From NCBI GenBank assembly GCA_018873225.1, contig JAEILZ010000006.1, forward strand, positions 496,001 through 560,000: DNA of 64,000 nt, read 5' to 3'. This DNA is from [Phialemoniopsis] sp. UDSM-2020 (Eukaryota; Ascomycota; Sordariomycetes; Thyridiales; Thyridiaceae). Positions 10,423-21,307 of this stretch are shown piece by piece. Position 1 is the stretch's first letter, and each line of letters begins with the position of its first letter. The position numbers and the translations under genes are program-made. Below the pieces are notes generated by a model, which saw only the letters and a list, made by a program, of their open reading frames with translations, was not told the origin of the DNA and did not search any database.

Positions 10423-12181
10423 ATGACAGACACGGGAAAGCCAGAGAACACGGCTCAACACATTGAGCAAGAGACAGTCGAGGGTGCTGAAGCTGCAGTC
10501 CGCCAGACCGAGTTTGAGAAGGGTCTGACGTTCTTTGAGTCAGTCCGTATCTTCTGGCGCAGCACACTCTGGATTCTTTATGGCCAACTCATTGTCTTCG
10601 GATATGGTATCGATGGGGTTATTGCGGGCAACCTCATTGCCATTCCCAGGTTCCGGTGAGTTGCCACAGAAATACCCACGAGACCTTGCTTCGAGCACAT
10701 AACTAATGTTTACCCGATGCAGTGAGGACTATGGGAGTCTCCACGGCCAAGGAGAGTCTGCTGCCTACATCATTCCGGCATATTGGCAGAGCATCTACGG
10801 CGGCACATCTCAAATTGGTGCTATTCTCGGTGCTGTCTTGACGGGCTGGTGTGCTGATCGTTTCGGACGCCGGTATACGAACCTATTCTTTTGCGCAATT
10901 TCCGTCGTTGGTGTGGCCCTCCAGTACATCTCCACCAAAGACGGCTCCTTGGGTATCCTCACTGCTGGGAAAACAATCAACGGCATCTCCATCGGCGCAT
11001 GGCTTGTTATTGGACCCCTCTATGCATCAGAAGTCGCACCCCTCAAGCTCCGCGGATGGCTCACAGCCATGACCAACATGATTCAGTTCTCCGGAGTGCT
11101 TGTGTTCACCGGAATACTGTACAAGCTCGGTCCGCAGAATGACCGAAATGCCTACATCATCCCTTTCGCCTGCCAGTGGGTTGTCCCAGGCATTGTGCTT
11201 GTCACGGGTTGGTTTTGGCCGGAGTCACCAGTCTGGCTTGTCCGCCGCGGTCGCATGGACGCCGCCAGGCAGTCTCTGAGGCGCCTCCACGGGACCAATC
11301 CGAAGAATATCAACCTAGAAGACATCATGGCTATGATCCAGCGAACCGCTGAGGCCGAAGAGCAAGATCGAAGCCAGTCAGAGACTGTCACGTATGCTCA
11401 GTGCTTTGCCGCTTCCGATAGAAAGCGAACCCTCATCTGCATGTTCATCTACGGCTGCCAGTATCTTTCTGGCCTTGTCTTCGTACTGGGTTACCAGAAC
11501 TATTACTACCAGCTTGCCGGTTTCGGTACTCAGTTCTCTTTCCTGATGTCCATGCTCAACAACTGCAGCATGTTCGTTGCAAACATTCTTTCTTGGCCTC
11601 TTTTGACAGTCATTGGCCGTCGGCCACTGATCGTGTGGGGTCAACTCATTTGTGCTGGCACGCTTTTTATTGTTGGAGGGGCTTCTTTGCCAGGTCAGTA
11701 CAGCGCCTATCTGGCCACGATCGCTTTCATGTTTGTTTGGGTAAGTATCGTTATCGTATTTTTCCCCCCAACATCATGACGCTGGACTAACACTTGCATG
11801 TAGGGGTTTGTCTACCAGATTACTCTTGGTTCGGTTGGATGGACGGTAGTCGCCGAAATTCCTTCTTGGCGTTTGCGATCTCGGACACAGGGCCTCGCAA
11901 ACATTGTGCTATGCGTAATTCAATGGCTTGTGGGGTTCGTCTTTCCCTACATGTTCAATCCGGACGCGGGGAACCTCGGCGGCAAAGTAGGCTTCATCTT
12001 TGGGGCAACCACTTTTCTCGGCTTCTTGGGGTGCTGGTTCTGGCTTCCCGAGTCGAAGAACCGTCTTATCTCGGAGCTGGACGAGCTTTACGCCGCTGGT
12101 ATTAAGCCGAGACATTTCCACAAGTACAAGCTCTCCAATGGGGGCGTTGGTGACGATAAGAGCCCTGTCAAGGTCGCTTGA
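10423..12181 (+). CDS. MFS sugar-porter-type transporter
   Basis: Three exons (10423-10655, 10723-11740, 11804-12181) give 543 codons and a 542-residue membrane protein. Family signatures are the loop motif ADRFGRR after the second transmembrane segment, PESPVWLVRRGR at the end of TM6, and PESKNR after the last segment, with about 12 hydrophobic segments. The N-terminal part (FGYGIDGVIAGNLIAI) resembles maltose/disaccharide permease-like porters. I used the ATG at 10423 because it begins the conserved acidic N-terminal tail; an upstream ATG at 10333 adds an unrelated hydrophobic stretch. Members carry sugars but also sugar-like acids and aromatic compounds. Divergent transcription from the Baeyer-Villiger gene suggests import of the cluster substrate, which is an inference. 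Confidence 0.9.
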
Positions 12182-12267
12182 GCTCTGGTGTGGCAGGTGG
12201 AAACGTCGGGCACAGGGATCAATATGCGACGCCATGAGATTGAATCCTTGATTTTTATGCTACATCT

Positions 12268-13471
12268 TCAAACAATACTACAATGCTTCACTATCCAGTC
12301 TGCTTCCATCTTGACCCCGATTAGGGTTTCAGAGCCTTGAGACGTTACTGAGTCAGACACCGTGGGATCATCGTCCCCAGGATCAGTATCTCCAAAGTCA
12401 ATTAGATGCCACACATGACCCTTCAGAGGCGCGATGTACAAATCGAGATTTTGGTAGCCAGCCTCGAGTAGGGGTTAGTGCTGATACTCTTCGGAGGACG
12501 CCCGTCCAGGTCTTACATACCTGTTCAATGTTCTTGGCAAGGAGTTGGATTTCTGGAAGAAAGGTATCCAAGCTCCCACTGACCAGACGCATAGCAGCGG
12601 GAAGAATGTCGGCCCATTGTCGTTCGTTGTCTGTGAATTGATTGTACTTATCCACAGGCTGGGCTGCCAAGTACGCGTCTCGCCACGTGCACAGTGCCTG
12701 TCGACTGAGACAGTCATGCCTGGAAGCTCGCGTATCGGACTGCCCGTTAGTACGCAAGTCAACCCATGGACTCGCCAGGGAAACAGAGACTATGTTACTC
12801 GGACGAGAAACCGGGGGAACAAGCGGGTGTGGCTTGTGGAGATGACTGAGCAATGCCAGGCACAGATTACCTCCGGCAGAGTCGCCCATGAGAATGACCG
12901 GCTTGGCTTGATTATTGATGTACTCGAACGCGGATGCTACCTGCTGCAACGCCCGTGGATACGGGTGCTCAGGAGCGAGCTCGTACCGCACCGCAGCGAC
13001 GTCCACAAGGAGGCCCTGCCGACAGAGTTCGAGATCTAGCTGAAGCAGAAACTTGGTGACTGAACCCGTAGAACCTGAAACAAATCCGCCGCCGTGTACG
13101 TAGAATATAATATGTGTCGCGTGTGGAAATTGGACAAGATAATCGATGATAAATTCCGATGCTTCAACCTGTCAACCAAGAGACTCTTAGCAATACGGAT
13201 GAAGAATGTTGAACGTCGCCTGTAAACCAACCTTTGCATATTTGGCATTGTACTCTTTAAGGAGCGTGCACTTGTCGAGCAGGGCTTCGCCATCGGCATT
13301 AGAGGACGTGATTGCCCTGAACTGATGAATAGGAAGGGAAAGCGAAAGCCTATCCACGTCAGGGTCACGTTCTTTGAACGCTGGACCAAGCAAGCACCAT
13401 CTGCAGATCCTTTGAAACTCACCATCGTACACTTGCATTGGCAAGGAGGTGTGTTGAAGAGGCAAGTTCAT
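12268..13471 (-). CDS. Alpha/beta hydrolase, hormone-sensitive-lipase type (5' end uncertain)
   Basis: Three secure exons (13471-13232, 13168-12521, 12462-12268) encode at least 360 residues in one phase. The oxyanion-hole motif HGGG follows IIFYV, the nucleophile elbow is GDSAGGN, and the acid and His are visible in SGSLDTFLP and LKGHVWH. This is the HSL-type (lipase GDXG) family, which hydrolyses esters and lactones of small to medium alcohols. The reading frame stays open upstream of 13471 to an acceptor TTTCTAG near 13527, so a further 5' exon is likely; candidates start at 13650 or about 13733 but I could not join them in phase. It lies between the transporter and the first dehydrogenase. 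Its most likely partner is a Baeyer-Villiger enzyme, whose ester product it could cleave. Confidence 0.85.
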
Positions 13472-13844
13472 GACCGAAAAGCCTTGCGACGTATGCCACG
13501 AGTTTGGTCCTCGGGAGCATATAGACTAGAAATGCAATGTTAAATTAGAGTCCTTGAAGATTTGACATGTGGTAAGGTGGTACAAACAGCGAAGAAGGAA
13601 GACCGAAACTGCGGGCTTCCACGCCACTGGGACCAGCTTCACTATCAGATCCATAGCGTGAGAAAGTCTTAACAAGAAGCAATTGGAGACCCCTTCACCT
13701 CCCACTCCGATTCTGTGAGAGCTCCATCCATGGTGTCGCGAGCTCATAACCACAAACGCGCGACTGTTAACGAGCTAGTTGTCCTGCTTCCCTCCGTTAT
13801 CCCCATGAGCCGTGACTGACACCGGTGGCTCCCGAGTTTCACGT

Positions 13845-13940
13845 GCGGGGAACTGCACACTGACTCGCCTCGTCGACTAATTTCCAGGTGGTCGATCCAC
13901 TGGACCCGCCGCCCCATGTGCATCAATTAAGCATCCCCGC
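13845..13940. promoter_or_regulatory. Shared promoter module B
   Basis: Between the hydrolase and the dehydrogenase at 14035, GCGGGGA lies at 13845-13851, CTGACTCGCCTCGTCG at 13860-13875 and TCCCCGC at 13934-13940. The 16-mer is identical to that at 10113-10128, and the flanking CreA-type boxes are again in inverted orientation, although their order is swapped relative to module A. Two identical 16-mers in two divergent promoters of neighbouring genes are very unlikely by chance. Confidence 0.6.
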
Positions 13941-14034
13941 GGCAGAAGATAAATGGGTGAAATGATGTTTGGGAATGGTCGAATTGACAGTAGAACCCCG
14001 CGCAACATACCTACTGGGTCAGACCATCGGCACA

Positions 14035-14982
14035 ATGTCCCCAAGCAAGATCACATCGCTGCAAGACCGGGTGGCCATCGTCACCGGGGCCGGAGGCGGC
14101 CTTGGACGCGAGTATGCCCTCCTACTGGCAAGCTATGGCGCGAAAGTAGTGGTGAACGACTATGGGGGATCACTGGATGGCGAGAGAGGCACGGTGTCAC
14201 GAGCAGCCAGTGTAGTCGAAGAGATCAAAGCACGAGGCGGCGAGGCCAATCCCAGCGGGCATGACATTTCGATCCAGTCCGAGGTTCAGGCGCTCGTCGA
14301 CGAGACGGTAGCCAAGTACGGCACTGTCCACATCCTAGTCAACAACGCAGGCATCGCCGGTCAAACAAGCTCTCATGACAATGTCAACGTGGAATCGTTC
14401 CGTCGCACCTGGGAGATCGCCGCTCTAGGCTCCATCTTGACCATCAGCGCCGTTTACCCTATCATGGAGAAGCAAGGGTACGGACGAATCATCAATACTT
14501 CCTCAGACAGCCTCTACGGCCTGGGTGCGGGTGGCGACGGAGGCTATGCGGGCTCCAAAGGTACAGTCTTTGGACTGACCCGCGAGCTGGGTCGCTTCAG
14601 CACCAAACATGGCATTAAGATCAACGGCATCAATCCTTCGGCGGCATCTCGCATGTCTGACTTGTCACCTGTCATCAAGCGTATCACAAGGCAATACTTC
14701 CACACACACCTGGTGGCGGATTTTGTCGTTGTTCTTGCCAGCGAGGAATGTCCTGTTTCTGGCGAACTCTTCAGCGTTGGCGGAGGTCGTGCGGCGAGGA
14801 CGACCATTGCTACCGTGCCCGGACACAGCCATGAAACCACCCCTGAGGGATATTTGGCCCACTTTGACAAGGTGATGGGCTCATCAGATCAGCTGTATGC
14901 CCCAGATGATACCTTGGATGTCATTCGGTATGGCATCAAACATGCGACGGGCGAAGACCCTGGGCCTATCACATTAGATTAA
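14035..14982 (+). CDS. Short-chain dehydrogenase, peroxisomal MFE-2-like
   Basis: A single-exon protein of 315 residues. The cofactor motif TGAGGGLGRE near residues 16-25 and VVVNDYGG just after it are the signature of the 3-hydroxyacyl-CoA dehydrogenase unit of multifunctional beta-oxidation enzymes (MFE-2/Fox2). NNAG, the serine of INTSSDS and Y-A-G-S-K complete the catalytic set. It corresponds to one dehydrogenase unit only, without hydratase or sterol-carrier domains. The start at 14035 (CACAATG) places the Rossmann motif at the usual distance; the frame is open to 13969. No PTS1 is seen at the end (ITLD). Oxidation of a hydroxyacyl-CoA or related alcohol fits the CoA ligase nearby. Confidence 0.85.
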   Translation: MSPSKITSLQDRVAIVTGAGGGLGREYALLLASYGAKVVVNDYGGSLDGERGTVSRAASVVEEIKARGGEANPSGHDISIQSEVQALVDETVAKYGTVHILVNNAGIAGQTSSHDNVNVESFRRTWEIAALGSILTISAVYPIMEKQGYGRIINTSSDSLYGLGAGGDGGYAGSKGTVFGLTRELGRFSTKHGIKINGINPSAASRMSDLSPVIKRITRQYFHTHLVADFVVVLASEECPVSGELFSVGGGRAARTTIATVPGHSHETTPEGYLAHFDKVMGSSDQLYAPDDTLDVIRYGIKHATGEDPGPITLD

Positions 14983-15155
14983 GAGACAAAGTCATGATTC
15001 AATTGTGTGCTGATAATCTGTCATTTCGCGACGTGCAATACAGGCACTGTACGTTGCCTAATCGCCCTTGCAATCAGCTTGTGTGTAGCAGTGATCTAGC
15101 CGTTCCCTCACTCATCAAAGGTCGCCCCATTTCTGACATGGCTACACGCCATGTT

Positions 15156-15177
15156 TTGACTCGATTTAGCGAGTCAA
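15156..15177. promoter_or_regulatory. Inverted repeat TTGACTCG-N6-CGAGTCAA
   Basis: A perfect inverted repeat with 8-bp arms (15156-15163 and 15170-15177) lies about 105 bp upstream of the second dehydrogenase. Each arm carries TGACTCG, the core of the shared 16-mer at 10113 and 13860. Two facing half-sites fit binding by a dimer such as a bZIP. This is the only such element in this 297-bp spacer. Confidence 0.5.
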
Positions 15178-15279
15178 GACTTCTGCTCGACATCTGCATA
15201 TCTCTAGGGAACGCTCCCATGCCAAACACTGGTCAAGTCAACTTTTCAACTGCATTTCGCCCTGAACAGCTGGGTAACA

Positions 15280-16161
15280 ATGACACTCACCATGGACGAA
15301 GCCAAAATGAAAGACGGCGTGGCTGTGATCACAGGAGGCGGATCCGGAATTGGAGCTGGACTTGCTCGACGTGCCTGCCAACTTGGAATGACCGTCATAG
15401 TCGCAGACATAGCGATGTCCAAGGCGGAATCAGTAGCAGTCGAGCTGCGCGAAGCAGGTGGACGAGCTGAGGCCGTGGCTGTCGATGTGGCCCAACCCGA
15501 GGACTTGGACACACTCGCCAAATATGTCTTCTCTCAACACGGAAGAGTGACGCTGTTGGTGAATAACGCCGGTGTCGAAAAGCTGGGGTTCTGCTGGGAT
15601 ATCCCGACAGATCAGTGGGAAACTACCCTCAGGGTCAACATACATGGCGTCGTGCACGGCGTGCGCGCCTTTGCCCCACACATGATTGCCAGCGGCGAGG
15701 AGTGCTGGATCGCCAATTTGTCAAGTGCGGGCGCATTTGCGAATTTGCCCACGCAAGGGGCTTACGCGATGACCAAGCATGCAGTGCAGGCTTTCACTGA
15801 GGCGCTGTATCTAGATGTGAAACTCGCGGGAGTTACATCAATGCACGCATGCTGTGTGATACCGGGGTTGATGAAAACAACGATATTCGACCCAAGCAGC
15901 GACGGAAATCCCGTTGAGGAGGGCGGCAACAGACTGCGAGCCTATCAGACCGCGATGGCTAAAATGGCCCAAGACCAGGGCATGGATATTGAGGAAGGGA
16001 GCACAATTATCATGAAACAAATAGCCGAGGGCCGTTTCTGGATATCAACACATCCAGAAGTGACAAAGAATGCCATCAGTCACCGGGTTGACTTTTTACT
16101 GGAACAGAAAGAGCCAGAGGCTTTGCCCGGAGCCAAGTCATTGATCGATTTTGAAGACTGA
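15280..16161 (+). CDS. Short-chain dehydrogenase/reductase
   Basis: A single-exon classical SDR of 293 residues. TGGGSGIGAG binds the nucleotide, NNAG follows, and the catalytic Ser and Tyr-Lys are in NLSSAGAFAN and YAMTKHA. The region after the catalytic helix (PGLMKTTIFDPSS) is that of an alcohol dehydrogenase-like SDR, and the C-terminal helix WISTHPEVTKNAISHRVDFL is common in bacterial and fungal members acting on alcohols or aldehydes. The start may be 15280 or one of the two in-frame methionines just after it (15292, 15307). It is co-oriented with the MFE-2-like dehydrogenase and convergent with the CoA ligase. The substrate cannot be told from sequence. Confidence 0.85.
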   Translation: MTLTMDEAKMKDGVAVITGGGSGIGAGLARRACQLGMTVIVADIAMSKAESVAVELREAGGRAEAVAVDVAQPEDLDTLAKYVFSQHGRVTLLVNNAGVEKLGFCWDIPTDQWETTLRVNIHGVVHGVRAFAPHMIASGEECWIANLSSAGAFANLPTQGAYAMTKHAVQAFTEALYLDVKLAGVTSMHACCVIPGLMKTTIFDPSSDGNPVEEGGNRLRAYQTAMAKMAQDQGMDIEEGSTIIMKQIAEGRFWISTHPEVTKNAISHRVDFLLEQKEPEALPGAKSLIDFED

Positions 16162-16224
16162 GATAGCTTTAGCATTCTTACCTCACATGCATCTGATAGC
16201 ATACCATAGGTAGTCAACAAGCTA

Positions 16225-18250
16225 TCATATCTTTGCTCGGTCACCGGTACTAGCTGGGCCCTCACTAGCCTTCTGTCTTAGTTGCCTTCTAAGAATCTTA
16301 CCCGCTGCGGACTTGGGTATCTCGTCGACAAAGCGTACTCCTCCAGTGATCCACTTGTACCGAGCCTTGTGAGATGATACAAGCTCTATCAACTCCTTCG
16401 CCTTGCTAGAGTCCTTCTTTACTCCAGGTCTCAATTGCACAAATGCGAGAGGTATCTCGCCCGAATACTCATCAGGCTTGCCAATAACCGCCACATCCGC
16501 GACATCTGGGTGGCTATGGAGCAGGTCCTCGAGCTCTGCCGGTGCAACACCATGTCCACGGACCTGAACAATTGTGTCAACAGAAGCCAGAATGACAGAA
16601 GATTAACATTGTTCGGGCCCTTACCTTGATCATTTCTTTCAGTCGATCTTGGATGAGCACAAACCCCTCTGCGTCGATCGTGCCAATATCACCGGTGCGT
16701 AAGAATTCGTCCGTGAAAGTCTCTTTGGTTGCAGTCAAGTCGTTCAAGTAACCCATGGCCACTTGTGGGCCTCTAACCCATAGCTGTGGGAGCATATCAG
16801 CCCTGATCAACAATGAGGGCCCCATCCGACACTCACCTCGCCACTTTCTCCAGGAGCGACACTACGTCCAGTATCTGGATCCACTATACGCAACTCGGTT
16901 CCCGGTATAACTTTGCCAACCTTTGTAGCATTGCCCCAAGTGGTCAAATGTGGTGGTGTCAGGGTTAGACAGGAGGTGCTTTCAGTCATTCCCCAAGCTT
17001 GACGGATTGGCACGGCTGGAAAACGTTTCGAGAGTTTCGCGATAACTTGCTCCGCCAGAGGTGCGGCTCCGGTGTTGAACTGTGTGACGAAGGATAAGTC
17101 GAAGCCCTGGGCGACCTCGTCGTTCAGGAGACGGATCAGGAGAGCTATGAAGTTCGTGATAATGTCAGCGCTAACCGGGCCACCAGTACCAGCGAAGCGC
17201 TACTTACGAGGCACCAGCCATAGCTCATTACAACGATATCGCACAACTGTTTGCATCATCCTCTCCATGTTGAATCGCGCTATGATAATCATGTTCTGCT
17301 CCAGTACAAGTGGGAGGTGGAGGAGGTGGACAAGGCCGGTGACTGCGGAAAATGTGAGTGAGATTCCGGGGTACGTATCGGACTCGGCGCTAACTTACTG
17401 TGATAGAATGGTAAAACACCTAGAACAGTTGTTCTTTTGGCGTAGCCAAGCTGTAGAACCTGGGATAGTTGTGCTATAACGTTGTAATGAGAGATCAACA
17501 CCTGGTATCGACAATCATTGGTCAGCGCAGCGCTCCTAAGTCAAGATCTTGTGTTAGACGTGAGGTTCATACCCCTTTTGGCCGCCCCGTGGTACCAGAG
17601 GTGAAGCACAAGAATGCACAAGTCTTGTCCGTAGTCTCGGCAGGGATCCATGGCTCAGTTCTCGCCATGATGCTGCCCGCCTCCACATGCTCTGTCAGCT
17701 CCTGCACATTTTGAAGCCCTCCATGGCGCCCGAATAACAGAATGATGCGGTCTTCTGGTATCCCGGCGGCATGACAAGCCTCGCGGACACGATCCAAGTT
17801 CGACAATATGGCAAACACGAGCGAAGCATTGGAAGCGCGGAAGTAGTACGCGAGATCCTCGGTCCCGGCTTCGTGCGGTAACATCGTGACAATGGCACCC
17901 AGCCGTGTCACAGCAAGACTTGCGACTGGGTACCAGATCGAGTTCTCGCTCACAATTGCCACAACGTCTCCGGCGTGGAGTCCATATGACTGTGCCAACC
18001 GATCCGATAACTTTTCCGCTTTGTTCTTGACATCGCTGAATGAGAGAAACGCGTCGGAAGCGGCGTCCCGGTAGCCACCATGTGAAGGCACCCCATCCCG
18101 CCGCTCAAACAACCAGCTCCATAGGGACACATTTCTTGGGACTGTCCGGGTTGTAAGTTAGTGTCTCTTGCGCAGATTCATCTCTTGGGAAGTGACAAAC
18201 AACAAGGCACACATACTGGGTTGTAGTAGATTTGAACCTGAGTATATCAT
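16225..18250 (-). CDS. Acyl/aryl-CoA ligase (4-coumarate-CoA ligase-like), putative PTS1 AKI
   Basis: Seven exons (18250-18217, 18141-17573, 17501-17399, 17342-17208, 17144-16837, 16783-16625, 16563-16225) sum to 549 codons and 548 residues. The adenylate-forming motifs are all present: FTSGTTGRPKG, AWGMTES, RTGDIG, DRLKEMIK and the final catalytic lysine in GKILRRQLR. The small first exon supplies SNLLQPIPRN, as expected for the N terminus of 4CL-like ligases. The protein ends in AKI, the tripeptide known as a peroxisomal signal in the Candida tropicalis multifunctional enzyme. It activates a carboxylic acid with ATP and CoA. Convergent with the dehydrogenase at 15280, it probably feeds peroxisomal chain shortening of an acid released in this pathway. 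Confidence 0.92.
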
Positions 18251-18791
18251 GTTTGATTCACGTGACTGGTGTGCGCCGGACCTGCAAAAGACCTTGCTAT
18301 CGGCTTGACTGCTAACATCTCCGTGTTCCTAAATAGATGGTGGGTACCCTAATGCTAACCCTCCACTATCGATGATTGCCGAGGGGCTGAAGTGCCTACC
18401 TCTCCGCTGACTCGCGCGGCTGACCGTCTTCCCCACAAGACGAACTCTGGTGTGGAGAAGTGGGTAGACTGGCGTCGCCCACGAATTGAATTCCCCTCCA
18501 ACAAAGTCGACGTCGGAACGAACCCTTCCAAATTTCTTGTGGTCATCAGACCGGAGCAACTAGCTGAGCCTTAACGCGCCAGACTAAGAATCTGAAGGCT
18601 GTGACCTCAGTCCTCATCGTAACTATCTTCTCCTTCATTAGAAGTCCAATCCTGGTTTTTGGCTTAAATTCTTTATCTCCAAGCTACAATTGATCAAGTC
18701 GTTTACATTATGGACTGACTACTCAATAATCATAGTAACTGCTCAAATTGAGAATTTACCGAAGGAAACGGTGCAGCTCCAACCTGTTGCC
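18251..18791. promoter_or_regulatory. Promoter of the CoA ligase with GCTGACTCGC
   Basis: The 541 bp between the CoA ligase start and the 3' end of the carotenoid oxygenase contain GCTGACTCGC at 18406-18415, a 10-nt match to the shared element at 10112. GAGGGG at 18381 is a weak CreA-like box. Nothing else stands out. Confidence 0.35.
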
Positions 18792-21006
18792 CTATATCTT
18801 GACCGTTGCAACATGGGGGTATATGTCTGGGATCGGTTGAATGCTGGCAGGCTCAGTATCCGGAATCCTCTCAGCATCCACCCAATTGCCATGCACGGCG
18901 GAACGGAGACCTATTGGATGTTAGAATGTGTGATTTGAACAAGGTAGACTTATTTGCTACAACTCACGGAAAGGTAGAATGATCCGCGCCACAACTTTCT
19001 GAAAGTCGCGTGTATCCTGCACTATCTGCACAGCTTGTCAGCTTTCGTACAACAATAGCCTACTATGATCGCACTTACCACTTCATTTCTGTTGAACTTT
19101 AAATTATCGATCATGGTGATCAGGAAGCCGTCTCCTTCCTCGGCATCAGGGTGCCTGGGGCTGAAGCAAGGTTCTTGAACTAGGCAGTCCGATCCCGGGA
19201 CGAAATAGTCCACCTGCCCCGTCTTGTAGTCGACGCGAGCCAGAGCGTTGAGCCCCTGGTACAGTTGCGCCTCCTTGCCGTCATCGGGCTTGAAGCAGTC
19301 GAGGAAGGTGAAGCGTGCTAGTCACACTGTGTTAGCCAACACCCAGTAATCCATGAAAAGGCAAAATCCATTTTTCACGTACTCTTGCTCATAAGGAACC
19401 TCTCGTCGATGCGAGGAAACTCGCACGGGATGTCTAGAAGCACCTCTAGGCTTGATGTTAGAAGAGCTTCTCGGTAAAGGGGGCAGGGCTATGGCCTACC
19501 TGGATCTGGCATCTGATCCGTGTCGCTGTTCGGATCGATGCACCACTTCACATAGTTGACGCTAATCTCGCTGGGCTGGGGATTTGGGCCATGGCGACAC
19601 GCTGGATTGCCAATCAGATAATTGTCCATGGAACCACCAGTAAACAGCTTTACTCACGAAGAAAGGAGAATGCGTTATGCGAAGCTACAGAAGAATCGAA
19701 GTAACTGATTGGCATGGTCAGCATCGTAAAGTAGGTCTGTCCATATTGCGGTAATTGTCACTCACATCTTGCCGTCTGCCTCCCAGGATGCGCCACTATG
19801 GATGGCCATGCAGTTCTTCCACTTGAACCAGCGCGGAGGTGCAACGCTTGTCCTCGGAACGACTCCAAACCACGCAGGGCACTCCTCGTCATAGTACCTT
19901 TGTCTGGTTATTCTCAACTGTGACAGTTTGTCATTCTTGGGAAACCTACCACTGGTGCTTTCCTTCTTTTTCGTGATTCTTGTAATCAACCATGAACGGC
20001 ATACGCATCAGAACTATGTAGTTCTCAGTCTGCATCAAGTCAGCACCTGGCACAATAGGCAAGACACAAGGGAGAGTCGCTTACAACGGCGCAATCATGG
20101 ATGATGCCACCGCCAGGGAATTCCAAGTCTCGCTTCAACGTAGTCTTCCCATCCTTGTCGATCACGTAGATGGATATCTGCGACTTTTGTTAACATGCTA
20201 TAACCAGTCCTCTACTGGGTCCTGCCGATCACATACCTGAGGACTTCCCAGTCCCTCTAGTTGGTAGCCAAAGCCAACAAGATCGCCTTTCTTGGGATCA
20301 ACCTACGCTTAACGTCTAAGCGACTCTTCCGAGGCAAGTGAACTCCACAACTCACATGAGGATGGGCCGTAAACGGCTTTTGTGGGCTGACACCTTGAAG
20401 GGCATCGTGTCCGAGAGTGCGGAGGGAGTCTGATTGGCAGTTAGCTATCATGTTTTAACAGACTCTTTTCCAAAGATTGCTCAATTCATACGCGGGTCAA
20501 GCTCGTAAGCCGGCCCAAACTCGCATAGGGCAAGCAGTTTGTTGGCATGGAGGATCACGTTTGTGTTGGCTACGCTGTCCAGAACGGCACGAACACAAGG
20601 GTGATGCGAGAAAGGACTGGCCAACATGCCGAAGAGGGCCCGACCAGCCTTGCGCTCGGCGACGAGGCGTTCTGTCATGACGTACTTTTGCTGGAACGAC
20701 ACTTTGCCATCCTTGATTTCGAAGGCGCTGATGCTGCCGTCTCCGTCGAAAGGTATTGTCTTCGAACCATCGAGGTAATAGTCTCGCTCATAGTAGGGGT
20801 CTTGCATAACCTGCGCCAGGCGTACGTCAGCATTGATGGCTGAGATAAGTATTAGCTTGAAAGGAGATGAGACAAACACGGTAGAAGATGCCATTGAGCT
20901 CCTTGGGAATCTCGCCCTCTATCTCAACATCTTCAATACTTGCTTCGGCTCTGAAAGGCCTCGACGCGGCGGAAAAGTCGTTGAAGATATTGTGTGCCTT
21001 GACCAT
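18792..21006 (-). CDS. Carotenoid/stilbene cleavage oxygenase (RPE65 family)
   Basis: Thirteen exons (21006-20878, 20810-20492, 20429-20356, 20302-20237, 20177-20085, 20029-19950, 19897-19766, 19704-19658, 19601-19500, 19445-19383, 19317-19079, 19025-18968, 18910-18792) sum to 507 codons and 506 residues. The four Fe(II)-binding histidines of the family can be placed at about H172 (TAHPH), H223 (IIHDCAVTENY), H287 (AIHSGASW) and H474 (AVHGNW). The N terminus (IPKELNGIFYRVMQDP, FDGDGSISAF) is canonical. Members split a C=C bond with O2 to give two carbonyl products; fungal examples act on carotenoids or on stilbenes such as resveratrol. The exon density is much higher than in the neighbours. 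There is no transmembrane segment. It is divergent from the C2H2 regulator. Which substrate class it uses is not decidable here. Confidence 0.92.
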
Positions 21007-21307
21007 TTTGGAGCTTTGTTTAGGGTCGTCATCAACATATACCTAGTTTGTGTGTGGGTTGACAAAGTTGCGAAAGTGTACAACCGTGTCCTGGACTGGT
21101 ATATTTATATTCATCTCAACTGCTCTTAATCATTGACTTCTAGAACGAAGAAGCCAATGCCCATGTGGAGATTGCCCCAGCTTTCTCCCTTAGGCTACTA
21201 CTTGGCTCCCCAGATTGCTGACACTTCAAGACGTCTTGCCTTCTGCCCGTCAACTTATCGGGGCTTCTTTTGGCCAGCGCGGTATGGTGCTGCGACTGAG
21301 CCAATGA
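21007..21307. promoter_or_regulatory. Divergent promoter, oxygenase and C2H2 regulator
   Basis: The 301-bp spacer between the two start codons contains TATTTATAT near 21100, a possible TATA element for the oxygenase, which is read on the minus strand. No copy of the shared 16-mer was found here. Confidence 0.3.
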
